The position numbers and the translations under genes are program-made. From positions 18,552,130 through 18,616,129 of the forward strand of contig OY992837.1 in the NCBI GenBank assembly GCA_963921425.1: a stretch of 64,000 nucleotides of DNA. Direction: 5' to 3'. The notes under the pieces were generated by a model, which ran no database searches, was not told the origin of the DNA, and saw only the letters and a program-made list of their open reading frames with translations. Below are positions 1-11,106 of the stretch, in pieces (within the stretch, counting starts at the first letter, position 1; every line of letters starts with the position of its first letter). The DNA is from Dryas octopetala (Eukaryota > Streptophyta > Magnoliopsida > Rosales > Rosaceae).

Positions 1-123
1 TGCGATGTAGGAATTCCGCACAGGTGTATGGCCAAGTTATTCAGGGTATATAGCATGGTGGAAAATTAAATTGGTATTTTCAAGAGTTTAACTATAGATT
101 TTAAGTGAGAACTACTTTTCCAG
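1..123 (+). repeat. Probable left part of a chromovirus-type LTR
   Basis: This stretch flanks the left end of the CACTA element. Together with the sequence resuming at 5788 it appears to be one older repeat split by that insertion. A short phrase near position 30 (ATGGCCAA) resembles the point after the tandem array in the C-type LTR (near 21321), and the downstream half at 6020-6449 clearly matches the 3' part of that LTR. The match here is weak and was made by eye. No gene is seen. Confidence 0.35.
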
Positions 124-153
124 CACTACTAGGAAATACCCCATTAGATATCA
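124..153 (+). repeat. Left terminal inverted repeat of CACTA-1
   Basis: Begins CACTACTAGGAAATACCCC. Its 30 bases are matched exactly by the reverse complement of 5758-5787. Confidence 0.93.
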
Positions 154-393
154 CTATATAGATATCAGTTTTAACGAAATAGATATTTTAAAAGCTTTTA
201 ATATCAGTTGAGTTTTTAGATTTTTAAAATTGATGTCTAAACAAATTTATATATGGCCAAATTTTAAAATCTGATATCTAAAATTTTTGGTAAAAGTTAA
301 TTTTATGTAAAAACTGATATCTTTACCTTTAACTGATATCTTTGTTTCAGCTAAAAAAAACTAGAATAAAAATCTGAAGACAAATTAAATGTT

Positions 394-1613
394 TTGACTA
401 TATATATTCCCAACACTTCACTCGATGCCTCCCCCTCAAACACAAACAACTCTCAGACTTTACTCACACCCTCACTGATCGAGACCACACTCACCGTCCT
501 CTCTCTTGAGCTTGTTCTCGTTCTCACGGTCGAAGTCGCCGTCGCGTGGTGGACCTTGGCGTCGGTGTCAATGGTCAACTGCGCGCGATCTGCCTCATCG
601 TCCTGGGTTGCACAACCCAAAAGGATTAGTCATCTCTCCTGGGTTCTCTCTTTCTCTCTATCTCATCTTTTCCTTTTTTCCTTCTGAATCTCATTCTCAC
701 CTCCTATTCATCTCTCTTCAATCTCACAGATCTAATATCTCTGATCTGTCGTTTACATAGCCCAGATCTACTCTCTCTCTTTGGGTTTTTGGTATAAAAA
801 CTTTGATTTTCATTTAAAGTTTCTCCAGCCATTGAGCGACCCACCATTCTACCATCGGAGCCACAACCATTTTTGGTGATTTTTTTAATTTCTCATTTTT
901 TTATTTTCTGACAGTTTTTCTTTTTCTTTTGAGAAAGTGACGATTTCTCCAGTATGACACACGATGGTTTTACTCTCCTTCTCCTTCAGGCATGGGTAAG
1001 CATATTTACTTCTTCTATTTGTCTTGCCTATCCTCTTCCTCTTCCTCCTCCCTATTTCTCTTTCATGGGTATTTCAATTTTGGGTTAGGGTTAGGGATTT
1101 TTGATCAATCAATTTCTCTATGCCTCTAATTAATTTCTCTATGTATTTCAGTTTTGGGTTAGGGAAGAAGTTTTCAGTGACTTCAGGGATGTGGGTCTCT
1201 TTCATCTAATTGACATTGGTTTGTCTCTTTCTTCTTCTATAAATCTATATGCGTTCATATGTGGATGTGGGTCTCTTTCAATTTCCTCCGGCCCTTGACA
1301 GAGTGAATCAGGAACATTGGTTTCACATTGCCTGAACCCAACGGCTGGGTACTGATGGCTACCAAATTAACCTATTGCATCTAAAACACAGGATTTGCAA
1401 TTTCTGCTTTTTGGGTTTTCCTGTTTTGTAGATACTGGAGTCACTTTGTGTTGGATTTGACATCATTACTTAATGATTCAATTCTAGCTGCTTTAATTTA
1501 TGAGCAATACTGCATGCTTATCTGTTCTTTGTTCTTTGATAGAAATGGTTTATCTAGTGAGTCAATGACATAGTATCTGTGTTTCTTCTCATTATCTATC
1601 TTTCCTCCTGCAG
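394..1613 (+). other. 5' leader region of CACTA-1, possibly with captured 5'UTR and intron
   Basis: No convincing coding sequence. A CT-rich stretch near 500-780 resembles in composition, and in one short phrase (TTCTCGTTCTCA), the promoter-side region of the second CACTA (56634-56850, reverse strand), so it may be the native CACTA promoter and leader. A plausible splice donor (GGTAAG, near 995) and the acceptor CTGCAG at 1608-1613 would place an intron just before the ERI1-like exon. That intron may have been captured along with the exon. Low certainty. Confidence 0.35.
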
Positions 1614-2215
1614 AAAATATGCAAAGGAACTGTGAGGCATCCTTAAAATGCCTCCAGAGCAAGGGGTTCCCTTACAACCTCCAGTGTAATGGGAATCCTA
1701 TCGAAGGATTTCCAGAGCTTAAAGAAGAAATTTGCAATCACTCAGGTGGGGATGTTGCTGAATCAGACCATCCGTTGGGCAGTGAATTTCTTGAACCTCC
1801 AAATGAATGTCACAACAAACCTACCTATCATCATGATTTTGGCTACTGGTCAACCTTTCATTTTGACTCTCAGAAGGTACAGCAGTGCCAGATGAATGCT
1901 TTTGAGAGCCAGTTTTACCCCTTTCCTGTGGAGAATCGATTTCGTTATGTTCCATTCAACATGTTTGCTCAAGGTCAAAGTTACCCTAATGAGTTTCAGT
2001 TCCAAGATTTTCAGTATTTTGTGGTAATAGACTTTGAGGCTACCTGCGATAAGGATAGAAATCCCCATCCTCAAGAGATAATTGAGTTTCCATCTGTGAT
2101 AGTGAGTAGTGTGACAGGCCAACTGGAAGCATGTTTTCAGACTTATGTGCGACCAACCTGCAATCAGTTCCTCAGTGATTTCTGCAAGGATCTGACTGGC
2201 ATCCAGCAAATTCAG
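1614..2215 (+). pseudogene. Captured exon of an ERI1-like 3'-5' exonuclease (DEDDh family)
   Basis: The open stretch from ATG 1619 runs 199 codons without a stop to a splice donor (CAG|GT at 2215/2216). A good acceptor (CTGCAG) precedes it. Residues 130-199 match the start of the ERI1/3'hExo exonuclease domain: FVVIDFEAT contains Exo I acidic residues D138 and E140, followed by HPQEIIEFPSV and SDFCKDLTGIQ. The N-terminal 130 residues resemble the leader of plant ERI1-like proteins. Exo II and Exo III are absent, so catalysis is not possible from this exon alone. ERI1 family enzymes trim the 3' ends of small RNAs and of 5.8S or histone RNA. Lying between CACTA ends, it is a transduplicated host fragment. 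Its frame is clean although the transposon's own exon at 4678 has two stops. Confidence 0.8.
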
Positions 2216-4677
2216 GTTCGCTCTTAACTTGGCTTGCCCTTACTCATAGGAAGGACATGCTGTGTAAACTGGTGTTGCATCTATGTATTTTGACCAGTTC
2301 AATTAGTATTTTCAACTGTAGTTCCATCTATACTTGGTAGAACATTTCTAGGCCTTAATTTTCAGCTTGGTTGTGATAGTTAATAGTATAACCCTGCTAT
2401 TGTTGTTTAGTTTACTGTAGTGGGTTGCAAAAATTTCTAGAATTTCAAGGTTAATGCCACTTCTGTGCATATCACGTGCTATTGGTGCTGCATGACTTTG
2501 CTAAATATTAGATGATGGACTTTTCTATTTTCATGCCAGTTTGTTTGTTTGTTTTTTTGTTGTTTTTCGGTATTCACTTGCAAACTACAGTTTCTATCTT
2601 GGACAAAGGTGGGTCTTGATATATTGATGATTACTGCGAGCCATGTGGTCCCTATGAAGAAAAATCCTATAGCCAATTAGATGGGATTATGGCTTGCTTG
2701 AATAGGTTCTCTTACTGAACAAAGCTATGGACCATCTAATTCATGATAGAGGATGTGTAGTAGTTCCCAATATGGCTGTTTGGTGGATACCATGCACCCT
2801 GCTATTAAACAGAGTCTAGGTAGGATTGTGTCCTTGTGCTCTCTGATTGCTGTCTCTGGAGATGTCATCTGTTTCACTATACTGGAACCTTGTTAGAATC
2901 TTGGATCACTCGTTTTTGACCAAATTTTGGTGCCTAGGGTTGGGTTAATGGCCTTTTTTTTTGTACAAGAACTTTTTTTGTGTGTTGGATTTTTATTTAA
3001 GTGTATATAGATTTTATCTCCCAACCACCTAAACACAGAGGGTGAGTCTCGACATAACTGTAACTTTCCTCATTGGGTTCGAAAAGGGAAATAATCATGT
3101 AACTTTTCATTAACATTTTAACTTGAGTAGAAACAAGTAAATAAACATGTTTAAGTGTTTAACAAATGAACAATCATTAATTCTCTCATATGTCTGAGGA
3201 AGAGTTATTGCATATATTATTCTCTCATATGTAATATGTTATATAGTTCTGTATATAAGTGTCTCTGTCGCTGTCTACATGCAGACTTGGAGTTGAGCAT
3301 ACTTTTTTCAAAGCTAGGTAGACTTAATTAATTATTTGAGGGGCATATATTATATGATATAATTAATCTGTGGGCAGAAAATCTATGTATATGGATCTCA
3401 TGGCAGGCTGTTATTTGACAAATTAATATTGAAATAGGACAGTCAATCAAACGAACACAAGATGATCAACTAATTGATTGAATTCTTTAATTCAGAGAAT
3501 AAAACTAAATTGGAGTAGTTGTGATATTGTTGGCTATAAATATTAAATAGTTTGCCCTTCTCTGTTTGGCTATGCACAGATCTGCAAATCAAAGAGGAGG
3601 GCATTAATATGATTGTAGATCTACAGATCAAATAGGAGGCTTTGATCAGTACGTAGGTTTTTTTAGGAAAATAAAATTGCAGCAGTAAGCCAAAAAAATT
3701 TTGTTTATCTTACTTTGCAAGTGTTGTATTTGTGTTCTGTTTATACAAGAAGCCTGCCAAACTGAACTACTGAATCCCAAGTTTAGTCATTTTATTCTTT
3801 GTATCATTTTGTTTTATTGCTGTGATTGGAAATAGTTATGCTGGAAATGTTATATCAGTTGCTTTACATTTGTTTGATTGTCAACTTTAAAAGTAATCAG
3901 CTAGTTACTGCAAACATACATATGTTAAGGTCCGCAATCAGTATATCAAATGTCTAATAGCTGACATTTTTGTGGTTATAGTGTATCATCAAGTGAGCAC
4001 TTTCTTGGCAATATAATGCTAGAAGTTAAAGTGGCTACCCCAAAGGTTTTATAAATTCAGCATTGCATCTTTCCTCATATATTTCACCATGCCGGCGCCA
4101 TATCCACGTCGTATACACTGGTGGATTTATAAAACTAGAGATATCCTGGCTTGAACTGCCCTGCATATATTTATCTTTTGCATGAATGTTTGCAACTTTG
4201 CATGTTGAACTTGGAACTGCCCCCTGCCATATTGAATTTCCAACTCCATGCAATGACTTTTTTTATTTCATGGATATGCAGCTTAATTTATAGGAAACTA
4301 GGATATGGTTTTGTCAATCTTTAATCTTGAAACTAGTTTTGGATTGGTAGGAAACTAGGATATGGTTTTGGTTGTTGTAAATCTAGTAAATTGAACTTTA
4401 AAGCTTGCTGGACCATCACATGTACTTAAGCTTGTTGCTGGACCATCACATGCAACTCTTCCTTTTGGATTTTGGATTGCTATCAGCTGCCTTCTTTTTT
4501 TGAATAATTGCATGTCTAGGCGGCTGTGATAGCATGCAACTAGCCTTGTATTATTTGCCCTCTGCCAATGTATAGTTTATCATTTTGGGATTGCAGCAAG
4601 AGCATAACTTTATCATTTGAATATATAATTGCATATCTTTTGGTAGCTGATCATGCACTTGTCTTTAATGTTTTCAG
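2216..4677 (+). other. Interior of CACTA-1 with no recognised gene
   Basis: AT-rich sequence that begins as the intron after the captured exon. I looked for the continuation of the exonuclease domain (Exo II and Exo III blocks) and did not recognise it. A near-duplicate phrase lies at about 4286-4370 (GGAAACTAGGATATGGTTTT twice). Nothing else can be supported. Confidence 0.5.
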
Positions 4678-4776
4678 TGGTCTAAGTCGAAGAACAAGCG
4701 GACTGGTTACACCTAAGCCCAGATTGGTGAAGTCTGAGTTGAATGGGGAGACTATGTCACTGAGAATTATTTTTAG
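4678..4776 (+). pseudogene. Relic of the terminal exon of the CACTA Ulp1-like gene
   Basis: After a CAG acceptor, 33 codons (99 bp) align with the last exon of the Ulp1-like gene in the second CACTA (45616-45714, also 99 bp). The shared pattern is W-x-K-R-T-x-Y-T, then V/I-E-W-G, then N-Y-F/I and a stop. Two in-frame stops interrupt it: TAA where the other copy has Gln, and TGA where it has Arg. Both are single C-to-T changes. This shows that CACTA-1 derives from an autonomous element with the same gene organisation, and that its interior was replaced around this remnant. Confidence 0.72.
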
Positions 4777-5757
4777 ACATGTTGGTATGCTGTTTTGACG
4801 TACATTTTGTGGATATGGTATGAGTGCTGCCATTCCAATATTTTGTAAAGGAAAAGGCAGAATTTAGAACTAGCTAGTATGCAGATTTTAGAACTAGCTA
4901 GCTAGCTAACTAGTGTGCATAATGTAGAACTAGCCATGCCTTATATTTTGTGCATATTTTTGAAGTTGCTTTGGGGGTTATATATGAATTAGGGTTATCC
5001 CTACTTGTAGAGGGATTTGTAATTCTTTTTTGTTAACTTGAATATGGGTTGAAATTGGATGTTGGAAATGTATGAGAATGTTGGATGAAATTTATGGAAG
5101 CATTTAAATTGCACAAATTGGCAGGAAAAATTAATATCTAACAACCCATTTTATTTTATTTTTTTTAATTCAAAAACATTTACAATATCAGTTAAACACT
5201 GATATCTAATGTGTATTAAATCTGATATTTATACAGGTATATATATCGAAATAACAAATAACATCGATATATAATGTTATTTTTATTTCACATTCTAACT
5301 CAAACATGATGTTTAAGAGACTTATAATATCTAAAACAACGAACAAACAGATATCTAATGTGTACATATATATCGGTTTTAGTTACAAATTCGATGTGTT
5401 AAAAATATTATATATCGCTTTGATAAAAAAAAGTGATGTAACAACCTACCAAATATAGCTTTTGATGAGTTTATAATATCGAAAAATAGAACCAAACAGA
5501 TATTTAATATACCTTTTAATGTCAGTTTTTGAAAAAATAATGATATTGAAACTATATTACATATCGGAATCCGTTCATTTAGATAGCGGAAACTTGAAAA
5601 TTCGATATATATTATTTATTAATAATATCGGATATTTAACAAATAGGATGTCTAATTTGATATAGACATCGGCCCAAAACTGATATTGAAAATAGGGTAC
5701 ATTAGATATCACGTCTGCCCTTATCGGTCGCAAACCTAATAGACATCAGTGTTCCAC

Positions 5758-5787
5758 TGATATCTAATGGGGTATTTCCTAGTAGTG
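5758..5787 (-). repeat. Right terminal inverted repeat of CACTA-1
   Basis: Exact reverse complement of the left terminal repeat, ending TAGTAGTG and followed by the CAG target duplication. Confidence 0.93.
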
Positions 5788-6449
5788 CAGATTTATAAGG
5801 ACTTCGATTTTATTATTACTATAACTTTGTTAATTTAGATGGTTAACCTTTGAGAAATGAGTTTTTATTTATCTTTGCATTGAATTCCATTAGTTTTATA
5901 ACACTCTTAAAGCTTGGAAATGGTTTTAAAATTGGGGGATTTCAAAGAGTGACGTGAGGTCTTAGAGTTGAACATGGTTTTGAAGGATTTTCTGAAACAT
6001 GAAGTTTACTTTTGTGTTCGTTTCTATTAAACTGTCCACTCACTGAGTTTGTCTCACGGTTTATCTTGTTTTGTCTTAAATTGTCCCCCCAAGTTGTAGC
6101 TTTGGTGGAGGTCGAGCAAATAACGTCGAGGCATTTACGTCCATCTCCCTAGTCGGACCCTGTAGGCGCCATTTTATTCTTGTAAAAATTCCTTGTTATT
6201 GAATAGCAGCTTTGATAACCACTCTACAATTTTAAGTTGGATTTCTGTGAAATTGTTGGGTCTGAGACCCTATTTGGTTGTGGTAAAGGTGGTTGATGAT
6301 TTAGAAGTGCTTTTTAACAGGTTTTGAAATTTTGGGTTAGTCCATTTTCAGGGGAGGTTCTGCCGAATTTTCGGTAGGATTTTCCTTGATTTTGGATTCC
6401 CGCAGGACCTCTCCCGGTTTCAGGGTGGAATCTGGGGGTGGTCCTATCA
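5788..6449 (+). repeat. 3' part of a divergent chromovirus-type LTR
   Basis: From about 6035 this matches the 3' end of the C-type LTRs (21670-22047, 26711-27088) and of the partial copy at 37810-38222. Landmarks are the phrase GTCCACTCACTGAG, a GAGGTCGAGC block, the 'CCATTTTCAGGGGAGG' block and the terminal CCTATCA. It ends in CA at 6449, where element A begins. The first 250 bases are more diverged. The LTR was split by CACTA-1. Confidence 0.7.
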
Positions 6450-9326
6450 AGCATATCCAAAATAGCATCAACTCCAATTCTCACTAAGGCATACTCTCAA
6501 TAATAAACACTCAGAGATTGGGTTAACACGTGCACTCAAGTATATGTGAGAGATGATATGATAAACAAATACAAAAAGCTCACATATTAATCATGAAAGA
6601 AAGGCACAAAGAAACAAAAAGACTGATCTCAATAAAGGGAATTAAGATACTTGGAACAGAATCAATAACCATAAGCTTCGCTTTTATCTGGACTCCACAT
6701 AATGGACTACAATTCTTCCAAGATCAAATAGGGCTTTTATAAGGGTTGTAATGGAGGCTTAGGTTAGGATAAGGTATTGAAATGAAAGGGAGAGCAAAGG
6801 ACTACAGACTATGGATTTGCACAAAGAAAACAATAAAGGTATTCCTTGCATAATTTGCACTCATAGCTCGAATTCGAACACTTTTCTTCTTCAATCTTTT
6901 GAAATCGTCCCTTCCCTTTGAATTTTTTTTTTTTTCGGGAACGACAAACAATCTTAAGCACAATTCCTTCTCTTTCAAGCTATGCATAGACATTTCTTTT
7001 CAACCTCATAGCTCACCAGCTCAATGCAAATCCATAAGTAAGGTAAACAGGTAGAGGAGTGAAACTCCCTCAAACTTAGGGTTTGGTACAGGGGTAAACA
7101 AAGAAAAGGTCATTAGGCTCAAAATGTTCGACTAGGGTTATAACATAAGGTAGGCTTTAGGCTATGGGTTAAAAACGAACAAGGTCTACTATCATCTTCT
7201 AAGATTCATGTAGTTATATCTATGCTTTGTATAGAATAAGAGAGAAGTTCTAGCTCTTTGATTCACAATTATATTTCAAGTACTTAATCAAAAGAAAGAA
7301 TAATGAGATTACAATGACTTTATATGACAAGAAAATATTAGAGTAATGTTAACACTTAAGAATTGAAGCACAGGGCTCAAAAGCTCACTTAGGTCATACA
7401 AGTCTACTCTATTAAGTATATGCATCTCTAGTCATGCAAATTATCACTTAAGTTCATGAAAACAAGGCCGCAAGTCCATAGATTTGTAAAGCATGTTACG
7501 AAACAAAACTAGATAAAGAAGAATACATACTATATATACGGGCTAGACATGCTCAGAATAACCATACATAATGAAATCAATTAGTTGGGGACTCCAGACT
7601 AAAACAAACAAAAAGACTCAAAAACTTTGTTGTTAAAACACTATTGAATACTTCTAAAGATTCGAATCCATCATTACGGTGAATGAAATCTTAAGAAACG
7701 ATGCATTTTACTGTGGGTTTGACACCCTTAATTTAAAACAAAAGTAAACACTTTTTTTTTTATATACCAAAAATGCATTGCATTCCCCACCCCCAAACTT
7801 AAAAGAAACATTGTCCTCAATGTTTAAATGAATGACAAATGTAATGCACAATGTAATGAAAAGAGGAAGGGAAAAACAACAAGTAAAACAAAACTACTTA
7901 AATAAGTAAAGAGAGGGTGAAAACGTACCTTGGCTGGCATGAAAACGGTTTGCCCATGCACATGTACCAAATCACCTCCTCGTCGTCATCCATCCCTTGG
8001 GTTGCCTCCCAAGAAACGCCAAGTTTCACGTCTTCAGCCAGACATAGTCTTGTACTAGAAATCAAATTTCTCTTGGTTCAGCTCAAAATCATGTTCAAGG
8101 AAAGGCTTCACACGATGACCATTGACCTTAAATATGCTCCCATTCTTCGGGTTCTTGATCTCAACTGTGCCATAGGGAAACACTCTAATCACCTCATAAG
8201 GTCCGGTCCATCTCGAACGCAACTTGCCTGGGAAGAGACGTAATCTGGTATCATATAATAACACCTTCCCTCCAACACAGAATTCTCTCGGATGTAGCTT
8301 CTTATCATGGTATCTCTTGGTCCTTTCCTTGTACAACTTAGCGTTCTCATATGCAAAATGTCGTATTTCCTCCAGCTCACTAAGTTGCAACTTCCTTTTC
8401 TCACCAGCGACATGAATATCGAAATTGAACTTCTTAATCGCCCAATATGCCTTATGCTCAAGCTCAACTGGTAAATGACAAGCTTTCCCATAGATTAGTC
8501 GAAACGAAGAGATTCCAATGGGTGTTTTGTAAGCGGTGCGATAAGCCCATAATGCATCATTAAGCTTGGTAGACCAATCCTTCTTATTGGCGAGCACCGT
8601 TCTTTCCAAAATGAACTTAATCTCACGATTCGACACTTCCACTTGCCCACTCATCTGTGGATGATAGGGAGTAGCCACTTTATGCCTTCTTCCATATTTC
8701 TTCATCACGGCCTCAAACAGCTTATTGCAAAAATGCGATCCTCCATCACTAATGATTGCTCTCAGGGTACCAAATCGTGCAAAGATATTGGTCTTAAGGA
8801 AATTCAAGACCACTCAAGCATCATTAGTCCTACAAGCGACAGCTTCCACCCACTTAGACACATAATCAACTTTTACCAGAATGTACTCGTATCCAAAAGA
8901 AGATGGAAATGGCCCCATGAAATCTATACCCCAAACATCAAAGATCTCAACTTCCAACATGAAGTTCAGCGGCATCTGATCATGAGCAGAAATATTTCCC
9001 ATCTTCTGACATCTATCGCATGTGAGGTAAAACTGATGACAGTCATGAAAAATAGTGGGCCAAAAGAAACCTGCTTGAAGAATCTTGTAAGCAGTCTTAG
9101 TTCCTCCACCATGGCCTCCACACTCTTTAGAATGGCACATCTCGATGACATTCCTCTGCTCCATTTCTGGTATACATCGTCTTATCAACTGATCTGACCC
9201 ATATTTGAACAAATAAGGATCATCCCACACATATTGTGTGACATCATGCAAGAACTTCTTCCTTTGGTAATGTGTCAGATCATTAGGCAACACTCCACTT
9301 GCTAAATAATTCGCTATGTCAGCATA
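6450..9326 (-). mobile_element. Athila-like Ty3/gypsy element A, truncated (integrase and 3' region)
   Basis: Minus-strand relic. The part at 6460-8050 parallels the 3' non-coding region of element B (11377-13062), including the phrase CCAATTCTCACTAAGGCATA and purine-rich AAGTTTG(G/A)GGG motifs (reverse strand of about 7064-7078 and 7782-7800). The coding part at 8055-9326 is integrase. The left side is cut by a chromovirus-type LTR; the right side is cut by the LTR of element B, which inserted into its pol. No LTR of A itself lies in the window. Confidence 0.87.
8055..9326 (-). pseudogene. Integrase domain of Athila-like pol (element A)
   Basis: Reads from the disrupted point YADIANYL at 9326 to the stop at 8055. 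The zinc-binding HHCC region is intact (H-S-K-E-C-G-G-H, then CDRCQ). The DDE core shows D in [11 protein letters not shown] in IISDGGSHF and E in [15 protein letters not shown]-type C-terminal module (RWTGPYEV) follows and there is no chromodomain, which fits Athila/Tat rather than chromoviruses. One in-frame TGA at about 8814 replaces an Arg codon (CGA in the family; element B has NDAR here). That is a CpG-type C-to-T change. Otherwise the frame is open. Confidence 0.9.
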
Positions 9327-11106
9327 TGTTGTTGTTTTCCTATAGCAATTTAATTAACCTTTTTCCAGCTCTAAGTTAACTCGCAAGTGCACGAATCGCG
9401 GGTAGCAAAGCTTGCAAATATGAGGTCGATCCCTCAAGGAATTGTATTAATGTTGTGATTACTAACTCAATTAAATTCAATTAAATCAAACACCAACTCA
9501 CACACACGATAAGGGGATTTCATATTGGTTTTGAGAACAATGATCAATAATCATGAAAAGTAAACAAATTAAATATTAAACTAAGAACAATGGATGTAAC
9601 AACTAGGGGTCGGAATCCACCACTAACATATTACTTACACAATCATGGACATATAAGAGCATTTAATTGACAAGATGTATTGATAAAGTTGCCAGCTGGG
9701 AGGCCTTGATTATCGGACACTCACCTAACTATTGTCCTCCTAATGCATAAATTAGTAGATTGATTATCTCTTACTAACTTAGTTAACCCACATGTTCCTA
9801 GATAGCTTGATTATTGTTTACCTAAACTGTTAACCATGCAAGAGTCATTATGATTATGTGAGAACGACAAACACATAGACCCTCTTAAGAGCATCTATGA
9901 TCTCTTCCCTCAAAGATAAATTTTTAGGATATCTCTTTGTTACCTATTGAAACAGATGGCTTGATTATCACCCCCCAATTCCATAACAAATTCTAGATGC
10001 ATACAACCTAAGGTGATCAATCAAAGATGTAATACAACTAAAATCAATTAAAGCAGAGGTCCAAGATTTATCAACATAAATTGCAATTAAAAACTCAATA
10101 ATCCATGACAAACGTAAATAACATAGTTAGGGCTTCATCTTAGCCCTATCTAGAAGTTTAGCTACTCATAACTAAAGTAAAAACAAAACAAAACATAATT
10201 AAAAACTGATGAAACCGATGGAAGAGAGAAGGAGAGGCCACGGCAGCAAAGTGGAGGTGGCTCCACCCTTGGGCGACGGCTTAGGGGCTGCGGCAAAGAA
10301 ACCTTCTTCTCCTCTAGGGTTTCGGCAAAGACAAGATGGGGGCTGGAGGCTTGCTTGAAAATAAAACAAAACGTGGCTAGGGTTTTGCAGCAAAAGAGAG
10401 AAAGTAAGAGAAAGAAGAGAGCATCTAGAAGAAGTCTCTCACTTATGAAGGAGAGAGGTCTATTTATAGGGAACCTTGGGGCTGAGGTTTCTCTCATTCT
10501 TCAATGTGGGATTGACACTTTCCTTGCACATCAAGAATTGTAATTTTCGGCCAAGCATGGGCTTTGGGCTGATTTGGGCTCTTTTTGGGCGGAACCCACT
10601 TTTCTGTTCGCGGAACTGCTGCGCTACCCTCACTAAAACGGCCATATCTTGAGCTACACAACTCGGAATTGAGATCCGTAAAATTCTCTGCGAAGCTAAC
10701 ATCCGTAGCTTTCCAACCATATATGGCATGACATCTGATTCGATCTGTAGAAATACAGAATCACTGTCGAAATTTAGTGTCCAGTTTTCAGGGTTTTGAC
10801 TTTTTCTTCAACTAGGCATCCTTGTGATCTTTGACTGAATCTTGTGAGATTCCCCAAAAGATTCTGTCTGAGATTCTCCAAAGATTCCTTCCAGATTCCA
10901 GATCCTTCTAGAAGATTCCTTCAAGATTCTTTTTCCTATTTTTTCCATTTTTAGCTCAAAATAGCCTCATTCAGCTTCTTTCTCCATCATTGCTTCATTT
11001 AACCTACAAAACACTAAAACAAACCAACAAGACCTAAAATATCGAGTTCTTGCACTCTAGGTTAGGGAATTAGCATCATAAAATGATGCAATTTGGACAC
11101 TCAACA
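9327..11106 (-). repeat. 3' LTR of element B
   Basis: 1,780 bp bounded by TG...CA. On the plus strand it starts TGTTGTTGTTTTCC and ends ACTCAACA. Its outer sequence matches 18447-18830 and 27094-27163. On the minus strand the LTR starts TGTTGAGTGTCC and shares about 60 bp of edge with the LTRs of D, E and F. A TATA-like box lies at 10460-10468. The (CT/GA)- and GC-rich part at 10200-10450 can be read as short open frames but is LTR sequence. Confidence 0.9.
10460..10468 (-). promoter_or_regulatory. TATA-like box in the LTR of element B
   Basis: TATAAATAG read on the minus strand, about 640 bp inside the 3' LTR. Position and sequence suit the U3/R promoter of the element. Inference from sequence only. 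Confidence 0.45.

Larger units (their letters stand above)
124..5787 (+). mobile_element. Non-autonomous CACTA (En/Spm) DNA transposon with captured host exon
   Basis: The element starts with CACTACTAGGAAATACCCC and ends with its reverse complement. The terminal inverted repeats match perfectly for 30 bp. The 3-bp target duplication CAG sits at 121-123 and 5788-5790, as expected for CACTA transposons. Both ends carry many copies of a GATATC-containing motif (ACTGATATCT, TTAGATATCA), typical of the subterminal repeats where TNPA-type proteins bind. No transposase core remains, so it must be mobilised in trans. Inside are an ERI1-like exonuclease exon (1614-2215) and a relic of the terminal exon of a CACTA Ulp1-like gene (4678-4776), which sets the element's coding orientation as plus. 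Confidence 0.93.

Noticed and set aside
394..760. Two overlapping open frames near the start of CACTA-1
   Set aside because: Low-complexity CT-rich sequence with no recognisable domain; more likely leader or promoter.
1614..2215. A complete, functional ERI1-like gene
   Set aside because: Only the Exo I block is present. The later exonuclease motifs were not found before the CACTA end, and the segment lies between CACTA TIRs.
10162..10497. Minus-strand open frame with hydrophobic stretches in the LTR of element B
   Set aside because: Lies wholly within LTR sequence just after its TATA-like box, with no conserved motif.
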